A model generated the notes under the pieces. That model searched no databases, was not told the origin of the DNA, and saw only the letters and a list, made by a program, of their open reading frames with translations. DNA of 64,000 bases from Mycolicibacterium novocastrense (GTDB taxonomy: Bacteria; Actinomycetota; Actinomycetes; Mycobacteriales; Mycobacteriaceae), in contig NZ_BCTA01000093.1 in assembly GCF_001570485.1 (NCBI RefSeq), positions 1 through 64,000 of the forward strand, written 5' to 3'. Below are positions 9,304-18,274 of this stretch, piece by piece. Each line of letters begins with the position of its first letter. The first letter of the stretch is position 1. The position numbers and the translations under genes were made by a program.

Positions 9304-9585
9304 CTACGCGGCTGCCGGGTTCCCGATGCCGTTCTTGCGTGGCCGGCCCCGCGGGCGCTTGCGCGCGATGACGGTGCCCCGCTCGAGGATCTCGCCGCCC
9401 CAAACACCCCACGGCTCTTGCCGTTCCAGCGCTGCGGCCAGGCACTCACGCCGGATCGGGCACTGCACGCACAGCGCCTTGGCGCGTTCGAGTTCGACGG
9501 GATTCTCGGCGAACCACATATCGGGATCGCCCCTGTGACACGGCACCGCCAGCTTCGTCTTCTCTCGGCATGTCCCGAGTGACAT
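9304..9585 (-). CDS. whiB7: WhiB7, antibiotic-responsive iron-sulfur transcription factor
   Basis: A 93-residue Wbl protein that, with the housekeeping sigma factor, activates intrinsic-resistance genes in mycobacteria. Four cysteines for the [4Fe-4S] cluster are present (C16, C39, C42, C48). The WhiB turn follows as EPWGVWGGE. The basic C-terminus holds the AT-hook RGRPRKNG, which distinguishes WhiB7 from other WhiB proteins. An extra cysteine lies at residue 6. The ATG start lies at the end of a leader of about 370 bases with its own promoter, uORF and attenuator, listed separately. It is transcribed away from uvrD2, whose stop codon is upstream of the promoter. Confidence 0.96.
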   Translation of the reverse strand: MSLGTCREKTKLAVPCHRGDPDMWFAENPVELERAKALCVQCPIRRECLAAALERQEPWGVWGGEILERGTVIARKRPRGRPRKNGIGNPAAA

Positions 9586-9660
9586 GTCCAGTCCTTCCCT
9601 GGTCGTGAGTTTGAAATCTCTTCCCTGTGGATCCGGGACCAGGGCTTTGGAGTGGTGTCC

Positions 9661-9700
9661 AAAAGACCGAGGCCACGGATCCGACTGCGGGTCCGTGGCC
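9661..9700 (-). terminator. Attenuator hairpin in the whiB7 leader
   Basis: Read on the minus strand, a 9-bp perfect stem (GGCCACGGA/TCCGTGGCC, 9671-9700) with a 12-base loop is followed by TCGGTCTTTT. This is an intrinsic terminator between the uORF stop and the whiB7 start. Two GGATCC-centred segments (around 9629 and 9677) are complementary, so an alternative antiterminator fold is conceivable. Attenuation of whiB7 is established in other mycobacteria; its presence here is read from the sequence. Confidence 0.8.
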
Positions 9701-9724
9701 TTTTCGGCGAAATCGTGGGCTTAC

Positions 9725-9913
9725 CTAGGTGGTGCCCCGATCGACGGACGACACAGTCGCGGCGGCGCGGCGCTTGCGCTGCGGGGTGATGGCAGCGGCG
9801 GCACCGGCGGCGTGCGCGGCGGCGAACGCGGGATGCGCCGCGGCGGCGGCGACATGGAGGGTCCGCGTCATACCAGCAACGGCTACGCCGGTGAATGCGT
9901 AGTTGCTACCCAT
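9725..9913 (-). CDS. Leader uORF of whiB7 (62 codons)
   Basis: A short open frame in the whiB7 leader starting at ATG 9913 behind a strong ribosome-binding site, GAAAGGAGGG. The predicted peptide starts MGSNYAFTGVAVAG, continues through an Ala/His-rich middle, has a basic PQRKRR cluster at about residue 44 and ends DRGTT. Its stop is 24 bases before the attenuator hairpin. That layout suits control of whiB7 readthrough by ribosome progress on the uORF. A longer start 11 codons upstream lacks a suitable ribosome-binding site. The peptide itself may have no function. Confidence 0.75.
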   Translation of the reverse strand: MGSNYAFTGVAVAGMTRTLHVAAAAAHPAFAAAHAAGAAAAITPQRKRRAAATVSSVDRGTT

Positions 9914-9964
9914 GATGTCGGTCCCTCCTTTCGCGCAAAAAGACACCCAAACGGTGTGATGTTG

Positions 9965-10002
9965 AGGCTAAGCGTAACAGCGGCGGCTGACAATTGATTT
10001 TT
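9965..10002 (-). promoter_or_regulatory. whiB7 promoter with WhiB7-type AT-rich box
   Basis: On the minus strand the -35 is TTGTCA (9988-9993), the spacer is 17 bases and the -10 is TAGCCT (9965-9970). An A/T-rich stretch, AAAAATCAA (9994-10002), lies directly upstream of the -35. This matches the arrangement known for WhiB7-activated, autoregulated promoters, where the AT-hook contacts an AT-rich minor groove beside the -35. Transcription would start near 9958. Confidence 0.75.
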
Positions 10003-10054
10003 GACCAGCGGGTTTGGCGCGATCTTTACGACGTTTGGCCGTGAGGTCGCCGGC

Positions 10055-12214
10055 CTAGCGGCTTCGGCTCTTGACCATGGCGAGCACATCGGCGCCGTAC
10101 TGCTCGAGCTTGCGCGCCCCGATGCCCGGGATCGCGACCAGTGCGGCGTCGTCGGTGGGCAGGGTCTCGGCGATCGCGATCAGCGTGTTGTCGGTGAACA
10201 CCACATACGCCGGCACGCTCATCTCCTTGGAGGTGCGCAACCGCCAGTCCTTGAGGTCGGCCAGCAGCTGCTCGTCGATGTCGGACGGGCAGGTTTCGCA
10301 GCGGCGCAACATGATTGCCGCCGGTGCGGTCAGCGCGCTGTTGCACACGCGGCAGCGGGGGGTCGCGCCGCGGGGACGGCGGGGCTTGGTCGGTGTGTCG
10401 CTGGTGTTCGACGACTGCGGCGCGATGCCGTTGAGGAACCGCGACGGTTTGCGGCTCTGCCGTCCGCCCGGAGCGCGGGCGAGCGCCCAGCTGAGCGCCA
10501 AATGCACACGCGCCCTGGTGATTCCGACGTAGAGCAACCGCCGTTCCTCTTCGACCGCCTCGCTGTCGGGACCGTGCGCCAGCGCGTGGGAGATGGGCAG
10601 CGTGCCGTCGGCGAGGCCGACCAGGAACACCGCGTCCCACTCCAGCCCCTTCGCCGCGTGCAGTGAGGCCAGCGTGACGCCCTGCACGACCGGAGGGTGG
10701 CGCGCGTCGGCGCGCTGGCGCAGTTCGACGAGCAGTGCGCGCAGATCGAGGGTGGGACGGATGGCGACTTCCTCGTCGACGAGTTCGGCCAGCGACGTCA
10801 GCGCTTCCCACCGTTCCCTGGCCTTGGTGCCCGGCGGCGGCTCAGCGGTCAGCCCGAGTGGCTCCAGCACCGCGCGCACCACCTCGGGCAGTCCCCCGCA
10901 AGCGGGAGGTGCCCCCACGCCGTCGGCGTCCGGTTCGGCACTGCGTTCGGCCGCGCGCTGCAACGCCACCAGCGCCTGGCGGATCTCCTGGCGGCTGAAG
11001 AAACCCTCGCCGCCGCGCACCTGGAACGGGACGCCGGCTTCGGTGAGCGCCTCCTCGTAGACCTCCGACTGGGCGTTGATGCGGTAGAGCACCGCGATCT
11101 CGGCCGGTTCGGTGCCGGATTCGAGAAGCCGTTTGATGTTCTTGGCCACCGCCTTGGCCTCGGCGACCTCGTCGGGGTACTCGGCGAACCGGGGCGCGGG
11201 GCCGGGATCGCGCTGCCCGACCAGATGCAGCTTGCTGCCCGCCATCCGGCCGCGCGCACCGGCGATGACCCGGTTGGCCAGCGACACCACCTGCGGGGTC
11301 GAGCGGTAGTCGCGTTCCAGGCGGACCACCGCCGCGTCGGGGAAGCGCCGGGAGAAGTCGAGCAAATAGCGGGGGGTGGCTCCGGTGAAGGAGTAGATGG
11401 TCTGGTTGGCGTCGCCGACGACGGTGAGGTCGTCGCGCTCCCCGAGCCAGGCGTCGAGCACGCGCTGTTGCAGGGGCGTCACGTCCTGGTATTCGTCGAC
11501 GACGAAGCAGCGGTAGCGATCCCGGAACTCCTGCCCCACCGCGGCGTCGTTCTCGATCGCCGCGGCGGTGTGCAGCAGCAGATCGTCGAAGTCGAGCAGT
11601 GTGGTGCCGTCACTGCGGGCCTTGAGCGCCTCGTAGCCGGTGTAGACGGCCGCGACCTTCGCCGCGTCGAAGGGGATGTCGCGGCCGACCTGTGCGACCG
11701 CCGCCGGATAGTCCTCGGGACTGATCAGCGACGCCTTGGCCCACTCGATCTCGCCCGCGAGGTCGCGCACGTCGTCGGTGCTGGTCGACAGGCGGGCCCG
11801 GTTGGCGGCCTGGGCCACCACCGCGAATTTGGTGTCGAGAAGTTCCCACGTGGTGTTGCCGACGACGCGGGGCCAGAAGTACGACAGCTGGCGACGCGCG
11901 GCGGCGTGAAACGTCATCGCCTGCACCGAACCGGTGCCGACTCCGCCGAACGCCGCGTCGAGCGCACGCAACCGGGCGCGCATCTCACCGGCCGCGCGCT
12001 GGGTGAAGGTGACCGCGAGGACCTGCCCGGGCGCGACGTGGCCGGCCGCGACCAGGTGCGCGATCCGGCGGGTGATCGTGCGGGTCTTACCGGTGCCCGC
12101 GCCGGCGAGCACGCACACCGGCCCGCGCGGGGCGAGCACCGCCTCGCGCTGCTCGTCGTCGAGGTCGTCGACGGCGTCCGGGCGGCTGCCCACCGAAGCG
12201 ACCTCTACCGACAT
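10055..12214 (-). CDS. uvrD2: UvrD2, superfamily 1 DNA helicase with HRDC domain
   Basis: An SF1A 3'-5' DNA helicase of about 719 residues, the essential UvrD2 type of mycobacteria. Motifs visible are Walker A AGAGTGKT, motif Ia [10 protein letters not shown], DExx box VVDEYQD, motif [13 protein letters not shown], motif IV DYRST, motif [14 protein letters not shown] and motif VI VGITRAR. Near the C-terminus a tetracysteine module (CRVC and CETC) links to an HRDC domain ending in [12 protein letters not shown] placed the start at ATG 12214 (MSVEVASVG) to match homologue length; 12223 is also possible. [12 protein letters not shown] insert in the middle comes from a small palindromic repeat. 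Confidence 0.92.
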   Translation of the reverse strand: MSVEVASVGSRPDAVDDLDDEQREAVLAPRGPVCVLAGAGTGKTRTITRRIAHLVAAGHVAPGQVLAVTFTQRAAGEMRARLRALDAAFGGVGTGSVQAMTFHAAARRQLSYFWPRVVGNTTWELLDTKFAVVAQAANRARLSTSTDDVRDLAGEIEWAKASLISPEDYPAAVAQVGRDIPFDAAKVAAVYTGYEALKARSDGTTLLDFDDLLLHTAAAIENDAAVGQEFRDRYRCFVVDEYQDVTPLQQRVLDAWLGERDDLTVVGDANQTIYSFTGATPRYLLDFSRRFPDAAVVRLERDYRSTPQVVSLANRVIAGARGRMAGSKLHLVGQRDPGPAPRFAEYPDEVAEAKAVAKNIKRLLESGTEPAEIAVLYRINAQSEVYEEALTEAGVPFQVRGGEGFFSRQEIRQALVALQRAAERSAEPDADGVGAPPACGGLPEVVRAVLEPLGLTAEPPPGTKARERWEALTSLAELVDEEVAIRPTLDLRALLVELRQRADARHPPVVQGVTLASLHAAKGLEWDAVFLVGLADGTLPISHALAHGPDSEAVEEERRLLYVGITRARVHLALSWALARAPGGRQSRKPSRFLNGIAPQSSNTSDTPTKPRRPRGATPRCRVCNSALTAPAAIMLRRCETCPSDIDEQLLADLKDWRLRTSKEMSVPAYVVFTDNTLIAIAETLPTDDAALVAIPGIGARKLEQYGADVLAMVKSRSR
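10892..10919. repeat. Short palindromic repeat inside uvrD2
   Basis: This 28-bp GC-rich palindromic element (core CCCGCAAGCGGG with flanking GGTGCCCCCACG) lies in frame and encodes [13 protein letters not shown] between helicase regions. A near copy in inverted orientation lies in adnB at 17962-17989. Confidence 0.5.
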
Positions 12215-12297
12215 GCGGTCCATCTTGGCAGGGGCCGGTGACAAATGACCGGTACGGCGTCCGGCATGTTCGGTCCATCCGATACGTTGAACGCCTT

Positions 12298-12549
12298 ATG
12301 AGCGCAGCACAGACTCCCGTGATCATGTACACCACCACCTGGTGTGGCTACTGCGTGCGTCTGAAGAAGGCGCTGCAGGCCGAGGGCATCGAGTTCACCG
12401 AGGTCGACATCGAGAAGGATGCCGCGGCCGCGGAGTTCGTCGCCACGGCCAACGGGGGCAACCAGACCGTGCCGACGCTGAAGCTGCCCGACGGTTCGAC
12501 GTTGACGAATCCGACCGCGCGCGAGGTCAAGGCCAAGCTGGCGGGTTAG
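12298..12549 (+). CDS. mrx1: Mycoredoxin 1 (glutaredoxin-like)
   Basis: An 83-residue glutaredoxin-fold protein that reduces mixed disulfides with mycothiol. The active site WCGYC (C16, C19) is near the N-terminus, the cis-proline is in QTVPTL and the GG-type motif is in TANGGNQ. I chose the ATG at 12298 because it gives the compact family length; in-frame upstream codons would add about 20 unrelated residues. It is divergent from uvrD2 and converges on nudC, with the two stop codons 7 bp apart. Confidence 0.93.
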   Translation: MSAAQTPVIMYTTTWCGYCVRLKKALQAEGIEFTEVDIEKDAAAAEFVATANGGNQTVPTLKLPDGSTLTNPTAREVKAKLAG

Positions 12550-12556
12550 TCCGGGG

Positions 12557-13483
12557 TTAGTCCAGCGCGGCCCAGGACTCGATGATCTCGCGCGCGATCG
12601 AGATCGAACCGGGCAGCAGCAGCCGTGACGGCGAGTCGCTGCTCCAGTCGCCGTGGGCGAGGGCCTCGCGGATCTCGGCCCGGGTGAACCAGGCGGCCTC
12701 GGCGATCTCGCCGTCGTTGAACGAGAACTGCTGATCGGGATCGCCGATCGCGTGGAAGCCCACCATCAGCGACCGCGGGAACGGCCAGGGCTGGCTGCCC
12801 AGGTAGGTGACGTCGGTGACGGTCAGCCCGATCTCCTCGGCGATCTCGCGCACGACGCAACTCTCGAAGGACTCACCGGCCTCGACGAAACCGGCCAGGA
12901 TCGAGAACAGCCGCTCCGGCCAGACCGTTTGACGGGCCAGCACGGCGCGGTCGTGTCCGTCGTGTACGAGGCAGATGACCGCGGGGTCGATGCGGGGATA
13001 CTCCTCGTGGCCGTTGAGGGGGTTGACCCTCGCCCACCCGCCCTTGACGGGCTTGGTCGGTGCACCGTCGAGCGGGCTGAACCGGGCACTGTCGTGCCAG
13101 TTGAGCAGCGCGGTCGCGGTCGCGACGAGTTGCGCGCTGACGTCGTCGAACACCTGACCGGCCCGGCGCAGGTCGAGCACCTCGGTCTCGGTGTGCGGGT
13201 CCTCCGGCCCCTCGAGGGCAGCGCGGATCGCCCACACATGCCGACCGTCGTTGAGCCTGCCCAGGAAGACGGCGTTCTCCGGCGGGCGGTCGCCCAGCTT
13301 GGCCGCGTCGCCGAGCACCACGCTGCCCTCGGCGATCAACACCTGGTGGCGGCGGTCGACGCGCAACACCAGCGCGTCGGGCCATCCGGCCAGAGCGGCG
13401 TCGATGTCGGTGCGCAGGGCATCGGCGCGGTCGGCGCCGACGCGGGACAGCAGCGGCACGTTGCGGAGGCGAAACGGGGTCAT
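12557..13483 (-). CDS. nudC: NADH pyrophosphatase NudC (Nudix hydrolase)
   Basis: A 308-residue NudC-type Nudix enzyme that cleaves NAD(H), and in other bacteria removes NAD caps from RNA. The Nudix box is complete: GFVEAGESFESCVVREIAEE. The NudC signature SQPWPFPRSLM follows it. The paired CxxC zinc ribbon seen between the domains of the E. coli enzyme is absent: the corresponding segment, SPLDGAPTKPVKGGW, has no cysteines. The start at MTPFRLRNVPLL follows the potassium channel stop by 10 bp, so the two are probably co-transcribed. Confidence 0.92.
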   Translation of the reverse strand: MTPFRLRNVPLLSRVGADRADALRTDIDAALAGWPDALVLRVDRRHQVLIAEGSVVLGDAAKLGDRPPENAVFLGRLNDGRHVWAIRAALEGPEDPHTETEVLDLRRAGQVFDDVSAQLVATATALLNWHDSARFSPLDGAPTKPVKGGWARVNPLNGHEEYPRIDPAVICLVHDGHDRAVLARQTVWPERLFSILAGFVEAGESFESCVVREIAEEIGLTVTDVTYLGSQPWPFPRSLMVGFHAIGDPDQQFSFNDGEIAEAAWFTRAEIREALAHGDWSSDSPSRLLLPGSISIAREIIESWAALD

Positions 13484-13493
13484 CGTTCGGTTG

Positions 13494-14570
13494 TCACTCG
13501 GCATCCGCATTGCGGATGTAGAGCAGCCGATCGCCGGACTCGACCGTGTCGACCTCCGGTGAGTCGACGCGCAGCAGCTCCCCTCCACGGACCACGCCGA
13601 GGACGATGTCGTGTAGGTGGCGCGGGGATCCGCCCACCTCCTTGGGCGTCACCTCCCGTTCGGCGATCGCGAAGCCGGCGTCGGGAGTGAGTAGGTCTTC
13701 CATGATCTGCACGACGCTGGGGGTCTGGGTGGCGATGCCGAGCAGTCGGCCCGCGGTCTCGGAGGACACCACGGTCGAGTCGGCGCCCGACTGCCGCAGC
13801 AGGTGCTGGTTGTCGGACTCGCGGGCCGCGGCGATGATCTTGGCGTTGGGCGCGAGCTCGCGCGCGGTCAATGTGACGAGCACGGCGCTGGCGTCGTCGT
13901 CGGTGGCGACGATGATCGACTTCGCGTGCTGGGCGCTGGCCAGGCGCAGGATGTCGGCCTTGGTGGCGTCGCCGTGGACGGTGACCAGCCCGGCGCTGCG
14001 GGCGCGTTCGAGCGCGCCGGCGTTTTCGTCGACGACGACGATGTCGGCGGGGGCGACCTCGTCGCCGACCATCGCGGCGACCGCCGTCCTGCCCTTGGTG
14101 CCGTAGCCGATGACGACGGTGTGGTTGCGCACTCTGCTCCTCCATCGCTGGATCTTCAATGCCGCGCGCGACTGGCTGGTCAGCGTCTCGACTGTGGTGC
14201 CGATGAGGACGATCAGGAAGGCAACGCGCAGCGGGGTGACCACCAGGACGTTGATCAACCGGGCTTCGGGCGTGAACGGGGTGATGTCGCCGTAGCCGGT
14301 GGTCGACAGCGAGACCGTCGCGTAGTACAGGCAGTCCAGAAACGACAGCTGGTTGTCCTGCACGTCGCGGTAGCCGTCGCGGTCCAGGTACACGATGAAC
14401 ACGGCCGCCATCAGCGCCAGCGTCGCGTAGATAACACGGCGGATGATCCGTTGGGTCGGGCTGACGAATGGTTCGGGGATCCGCAGGATGTCGACGAGCC
14501 GCGAGTCGGGCTGTGTGGTCAGGTCCTGTTCGATCGCGGCGAGCCGGCGCCGCAGCCTACCTTTTGCCAC
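13494..14570 (-). CDS. Two-TM potassium channel with RCK/TrkA-N domain (Rv3200c-like)
   Basis: A 358-residue membrane protein. The N-terminus has a pore module: TM1 at about residues 45-62, pore helix and selectivity filter TTGYGD at about residue 92, and TM2 at about 108-125. A cytoplasmic RCK (TrkA-N) Rossmann domain follows, with the nucleotide motif VIGYGTKGRTAV. A TrkA-C-like domain is at the end (VRGGELLRVDSPEV). This is the layout of a K+ channel gated by a cytoplasmic ligand. It precedes nudC in the same direction, so a link between nicotinamide nucleotides and the RCK ligand is possible but speculative. Confidence 0.9.
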   Translation of the reverse strand: MAKGRLRRRLAAIEQDLTTQPDSRLVDILRIPEPFVSPTQRIIRRVIYATLALMAAVFIVYLDRDGYRDVQDNQLSFLDCLYYATVSLSTTGYGDITPFTPEARLINVLVVTPLRVAFLIVLIGTTVETLTSQSRAALKIQRWRSRVRNHTVVIGYGTKGRTAVAAMVGDEVAPADIVVVDENAGALERARSAGLVTVHGDATKADILRLASAQHAKSIIVATDDDASAVLVTLTARELAPNAKIIAAARESDNQHLLRQSGADSTVVSSETAGRLLGIATQTPSVVQIMEDLLTPDAGFAIAEREVTPKEVGGSPRHLHDIVLGVVRGGELLRVDSPEVDTVESGDRLLYIRNADAE

Positions 14571-14618
14571 GAGGACCCGTTACCGGTCCCGCAGGGGTGT
14601 GCACGCCACAATGTAATC

Positions 14619-15014
14619 ATGACCTCTCCCCCGCCCGAACTGCAGCAAGTGGCCGGCCCGTCGCGCGCCTACCGGATGGCGGCCGGGCTGCTGGGTATCG
14701 GGACGCTGCACTTCGTGGCGCCCAAGCCGTTCGACGGCATCATTCCCGCCGAGCTGCCCGGCAGTCCGCGGTTCTACACCTACGCCTCGGGTGTCGCCGA
14801 GCTCGGGGTGGCGGGGCTGCTGTTGGCTCCGAAAACGCGACGTTTGGGCGCGTTGGCCGCGGTGGCGCTGTTTGTCGCGGTGTTCCCCGGCAACGTCAAC
14901 ATGGTGCGGTTGTGGTGGGACAAGCCGTGGCCGATGCGGGCGGTCGCGATCGCCCGCCTGCCGCTGCAGATTCCGATGATCGTCGAGGCCGTGAAGGTGT
15001 ACCGCGAGTCTTAG
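14619..15014 (+). CDS. DoxX-like small membrane protein
   Basis: A 131-residue protein with three or four hydrophobic segments (AAGLLGIGTLHFV, VAELGVAGLLLA, ALAAVALFVAVFPGNVNMV and a C-terminal helix). The order and the PGNVNM segment are typical of the DoxX/DUF417-like family; its function is unknown. It is divergent from the potassium channel. Its TAG stop overlaps the TAA stop of convergent adnB by two bases. Confidence 0.8.
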   Translation: MTSPPPELQQVAGPSRAYRMAAGLLGIGTLHFVAPKPFDGIIPAELPGSPRFYTYASGVAELGVAGLLLAPKTRRLGALAAVALFVAVFPGNVNMVRLWWDKPWPMRAVAIARLPLQIPMIVEAVKVYRES

Positions 15015-18000
15015 GCCGCCTCCAGCAGGTCGGCGAGTTCGTCGACGTCGGGCAGCGACTCGGGGATGACGGTGACGCCGCTGCGCACGTAGTGAAACGC
15101 CGCCCGCACCGACTCGACGGGACATCCGTGCAGCGCGGCCCACGCCACCCGGTACACCGCGAGCTGAATCGCATTGTGCTGCAGGGCTTCCGCAGTACTC
15201 GGAGGCTCGCCGGTCTTCCAATCGACCACGGTGGCTCCGCCGTCGTCGTCGGCGAACACGGCGTCGATGCGTCCCCGGATCACCCGCCCGCCGATCACCA
15301 TGTCGAACGGCACCTCGACGTCGATCGGGGTGCGCGCGGCCCACGGCGACACCGCGAACGCCGCCTGCAACTCGGCGAGTTCCTCGGCCACCGCGGTGTG
15401 ATGGTCGACCGCACCGGGCAGATCGTCCAGGTCGAACAAGCGCTCGGCGTGATAGAAGCGCTGCACCCAGTCGTGAAACGCCGTGCCCAGCAACGCATGT
15501 GGATCCGGACGAGTCGGCAGCCTGCGGCGCAGCCGCTGCGAGACGGCTTCGGGGTCCTTGCCGAGCTCGACCAGGGTGCTGACCGATACCTGAAGAAGCA
15601 GCGGTGGCGCCGACGATTCGACCTTCCGGGTGCGTTCGGCGATGAGCGCGTCGACGTCGGCCTCCCAGCCTTCTCCGGACTCGACGGGTTCGTCGTCGCG
15701 GGCGCCCGACATCGCCGCGGCCACAAGCGTTGCCCCGCGCGCCACATCGCCGCGACGCGCACCAGCAGGATCGGCGGGCCAGACGGCTTCGACCACCTTG
15801 TCCCGCAGCGGGTTCGGTTCACCATCGGGTGGAGCGGGTGCCCACTGTTCGATCACGCCGCAGGGCTCGCCCTCTTCGGCGGACTTGTCGATGATGCCTT
15901 TGAGCTCACAGAGGAACTCCGATGGCCCGCGGGCCTTGCTTTCCGATGCTCCCCAGTGGTGGCCCGACAAGAACAGGGTGTCCTCGGCGCGGGTGAGCGC
16001 CACGTAGAGCAGGCGGCGTTCCTCGTCGATGCGGCGCTGTTCGAGGTTTCTCTTGTGCTCGCCGATCACGTCGGACAACCGCTTGCGGTCGTTGACGTCG
16101 CTGGTGTCGAGCACCGGGACACCGTGCTCGGAGAGCGTGGCCCGGTCGCCGCGCAACAGCGGAGGGAGGTCCCCCGCGTCGGTCAGCCAGGTGCGGGTGG
16201 TACCGGTCGAGGGGAAGACGCGACCGCTGAGGTGCGGAACGGCGACCACCTGCCATTCGAGTCCCTTTGCCGCGTGGATGGTCATGATCTGCACCCGGTC
16301 GGCCGCGACGGACCCCACGGCGGGAGCCAGGCCGTTCTCCACCTCTTCGGCGGCGTCGAGGTAGGCCAGCAGGCTGGTGACACCGGCGCCCGGGCGGCCG
16401 GCGAAATCGGCCACCACATCGGCGAACGCGTCGAGATGTTCGGTGCCCGACCAGCCCGCCGAGACGGGGCGGCGCGCGCGCACCTCGGTGTCGATGCCGA
16501 GCACGCGTCGCACCTCGGCGACAAGCTCGGGAAGCGGGTGTGACAGATGTGCCCGTAATGCGGTCAGCTCGCGGCCCAGTGCGACGATCCGCGCATATCC
16601 CGTCGGCGAATATGCTTCGGGCGCACCGGGGTCGGTCACCGCTTCGGCGATGCACGCGGTGTCGGCGTCGGGGGCCACCTGGGCGGCGATGCGTTCGGCG
16701 GTCCCGGCGGGGGCGTCGGCTCGCCCGCTGTCATCGAGCTGAACGGCGCGCCGCCACAGCGCGGTGATATCGCGGCCGCTCAGTCGCCAGCGTGGCCCCG
16801 TGAGGACCCGCATGGCCGCGCTGCCCGCGCTCGGGTCGGCCATCATCCGCAACATCGCCACCACGTCGGCGACCTCGGGTACGCCGAGAAGGCCGGCCAG
16901 CCCGACGACTTCGACCGGCACACCGCGGGCCGTGAGCGCTTCGGCCATCGGCGCGGCGTCGGCGTTACGGCGCACCAGCACCGCCGTCGTCGGCGCCGGC
17001 GCCCCGTCTTCGCGCGACCGCTCATAGATGTCGGCGATATGGCCGGCGAGCCAGTCACGTTCGGCGGCAACGTCATTCAGCAGGGCACAACGGATGGTGC
17101 CCGGCGGGGCGTCCGGCCTGGGCAGCAGTGAACGCACCGCCACCGAACGACGCCGCGCCTGTGCCGACACGGCGTTGGCCAGATACAGCGTGCGAGGCGG
17201 ATTGCGCCAGCTCGTGCGCAGCTCCAAGGTGGGCGCCGGGGTGCCGTCCGAACGGGGAAAGTCGGTGGCAAAGCGCGGCAGGTTGGTGGCCGACGCACCG
17301 CGCCACCCGTAGATCGACTGGATGGGATCGCCCACCGCGGTCAGCGCGAGGTCGTCGTCGGCTCCACCGCCGAACAACGACGACAAGGCGACCCGCTGCG
17401 CATGCCCGGTGTCCTGGTATTCGTCGAGCAACACCACCCGGTACCGCTGGCGCAGTTGCTCACCGACATGCGGGAAGTTCTCGGCGAGCCGGGCGGCCGA
17501 GGCCATCTGCATGCCGAAGTCCATCACTTTCTCGGCCCGCATCCGCTGATGAACGGCGTCGATCAGCGGGACCAGCTCGGTGCGCTCGGTCTGGGTGGCC
17601 AGCAGCCGCAGCAGCCACTGGCTGGGGCCGCGGTCGCGTTGGTAGGGGCCGGCGGGCAGCGTGTGCACCAACCGCTCGAGCTCGACATGCGTGTCGCGCA
17701 ACTGGTCGGTGTCGACGAGGTGCTCGGCGAGTTGACCCGCCAGCCGAAGCACCATCGAGGTGACCGCCGCCGGCGTCTTCTCGGTGTGCAGTTCGGGGTG
17801 CTCGCACACGACACGGAAGGCCAACTGCCACAGCTCGGTTTCGCTCAGCAGCCGGGTCTCGGCCTCGACGGGCAGCAGCAGGCCGTACTCGCGCAGTAGG
17901 TTGCCGGCGAATGCGTGATACGTGCTGACGGTCGGTGGCTCGTCGATGGTGGCGCCGCCGTCGTGGGGGTATCTCCCGCCGGGGAGGGAGAGGCCGGCGC

Positions 18001-18274
18001 CCTCGAGTCGGGCGAGGCGGGTGCGGACCCGGCGCAGCAGCTGTCCGGCTGCCTTGCGGGTGAAGGTGAGGCCGAGAACCTCACCGGGGCGGGCGAACCC
18101 GTTGGCGACCAGCCACACCACCCGCGCGGCCATCGTCTCGGTCTTGCCGGCACCGGCGCCGGCGATGACCACGAGCGGTCCGGGCGGGGCCGCGATCACG
18201 GCGGCCTGCTCCTCGGTCGGCGCGAAAAGGCCGAGGGCCGCGGCGAGTTCGTGCGGGCTGTAGCGCGGGGTCAT
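15011..18274 (-). CDS. adnB: AdnB, helicase-nuclease subunit of the AdnAB end-resection complex
   Basis: A 1087-residue partner of AdnA; the heterodimer resects double-strand breaks in mycobacteria. The N-terminus is an SF1 motor with Walker A AGAGAGKTE, DExx box LLDEYQD, motif III GDPIQSIYGWRG, motif [10 protein letters not shown] and motif VI VALTRAE. The C-terminus is a RecB-type nuclease domain with GRIDAVF, then VVDWKTGEP carrying the metal-binding Asp and catalytic Lys. The ATG at 18274 overlaps the adnA stop by 4 bases (ATGA), indicating translational coupling. A copy of a small palindromic repeat near residue 100 encodes PGGRYPHDGG. Confidence 0.93.
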   Translation of the reverse strand: MTPRYSPHELAAALGLFAPTEEQAAVIAAPPGPLVVIAGAGAGKTETMAARVVWLVANGFARPGEVLGLTFTRKAAGQLLRRVRTRLARLEGAGLSLPGGRYPHDGGATIDEPPTVSTYHAFAGNLLREYGLLLPVEAETRLLSETELWQLAFRVVCEHPELHTEKTPAAVTSMVLRLAGQLAEHLVDTDQLRDTHVELERLVHTLPAGPYQRDRGPSQWLLRLLATQTERTELVPLIDAVHQRMRAEKVMDFGMQMASAARLAENFPHVGEQLRQRYRVVLLDEYQDTGHAQRVALSSLFGGGADDDLALTAVGDPIQSIYGWRGASATNLPRFATDFPRSDGTPAPTLELRTSWRNPPRTLYLANAVSAQARRRSVAVRSLLPRPDAPPGTIRCALLNDVAAERDWLAGHIADIYERSREDGAPAPTTAVLVRRNADAAPMAEALTARGVPVEVVGLAGLLGVPEVADVVAMLRMMADPSAGSAAMRVLTGPRWRLSGRDITALWRRAVQLDDSGRADAPAGTAERIAAQVAPDADTACIAEAVTDPGAPEAYSPTGYARIVALGRELTALRAHLSHPLPELVAEVRRVLGIDTEVRARRPVSAGWSGTEHLDAFADVVADFAGRPGAGVTSLLAYLDAAEEVENGLAPAVGSVAADRVQIMTIHAAKGLEWQVVAVPHLSGRVFPSTGTTRTWLTDAGDLPPLLRGDRATLSEHGVPVLDTSDVNDRKRLSDVIGEHKRNLEQRRIDEERRLLYVALTRAEDTLFLSGHHWGASESKARGPSEFLCELKGIIDKSAEEGEPCGVIEQWAPAPPDGEPNPLRDKVVEAVWPADPAGARRGDVARGATLVAAAMSGARDDEPVESGEGWEADVDALIAERTRKVESSAPPLLLQVSVSTLVELGKDPEAVSQRLRRRLPTRPDPHALLGTAFHDWVQRFYHAERLFDLDDLPGAVDHHTAVAEELAELQAAFAVSPWAARTPIDVEVPFDMVIGGRVIRGRIDAVFADDDGGATVVDWKTGEPPSTAEALQHNAIQLAVYRVAWAALHGCPVESVRAAFHYVRSGVTVIPESLPDVDELADLLEAA
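17962..17989. repeat. Short palindromic repeat inside adnB
   Basis: A 28-bp inverted near-copy of the element at 10892-10919 in uvrD2. Shared blocks are CGTGGGGG, TCTCCCGC or CCTCCCGC, and a closing GGGA. It is in frame and lies in a loop after motif Ia of the first helicase lobe. Confidence 0.45.

Noticed and set aside
6273-9662. 1129-codon open frame on the minus strand opposite the DUF2342, cyclodehydratase-like and kinase genes
   Set aside because: It spans three well-conserved genes on the other strand and is low complexity; it is an antisense artefact.
9943-9957. Small hairpin with T-run at the start of the whiB7 leader
   Set aside because: The stem is only 5 bp and lies at the predicted transcription start, so it cannot be a convincing terminator.
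12541-12565. GGTTAGTCC repeated at the mrx1/nudC junction
   Set aside because: Two copies of 9 bases hold the two convergent stops; too short to be more than chance.
14468-16543. 691-codon plus-strand frame over the end of adnB
   Set aside because: Shadow of adnB with its characteristic Gly/Arg/Val bias and no domain.
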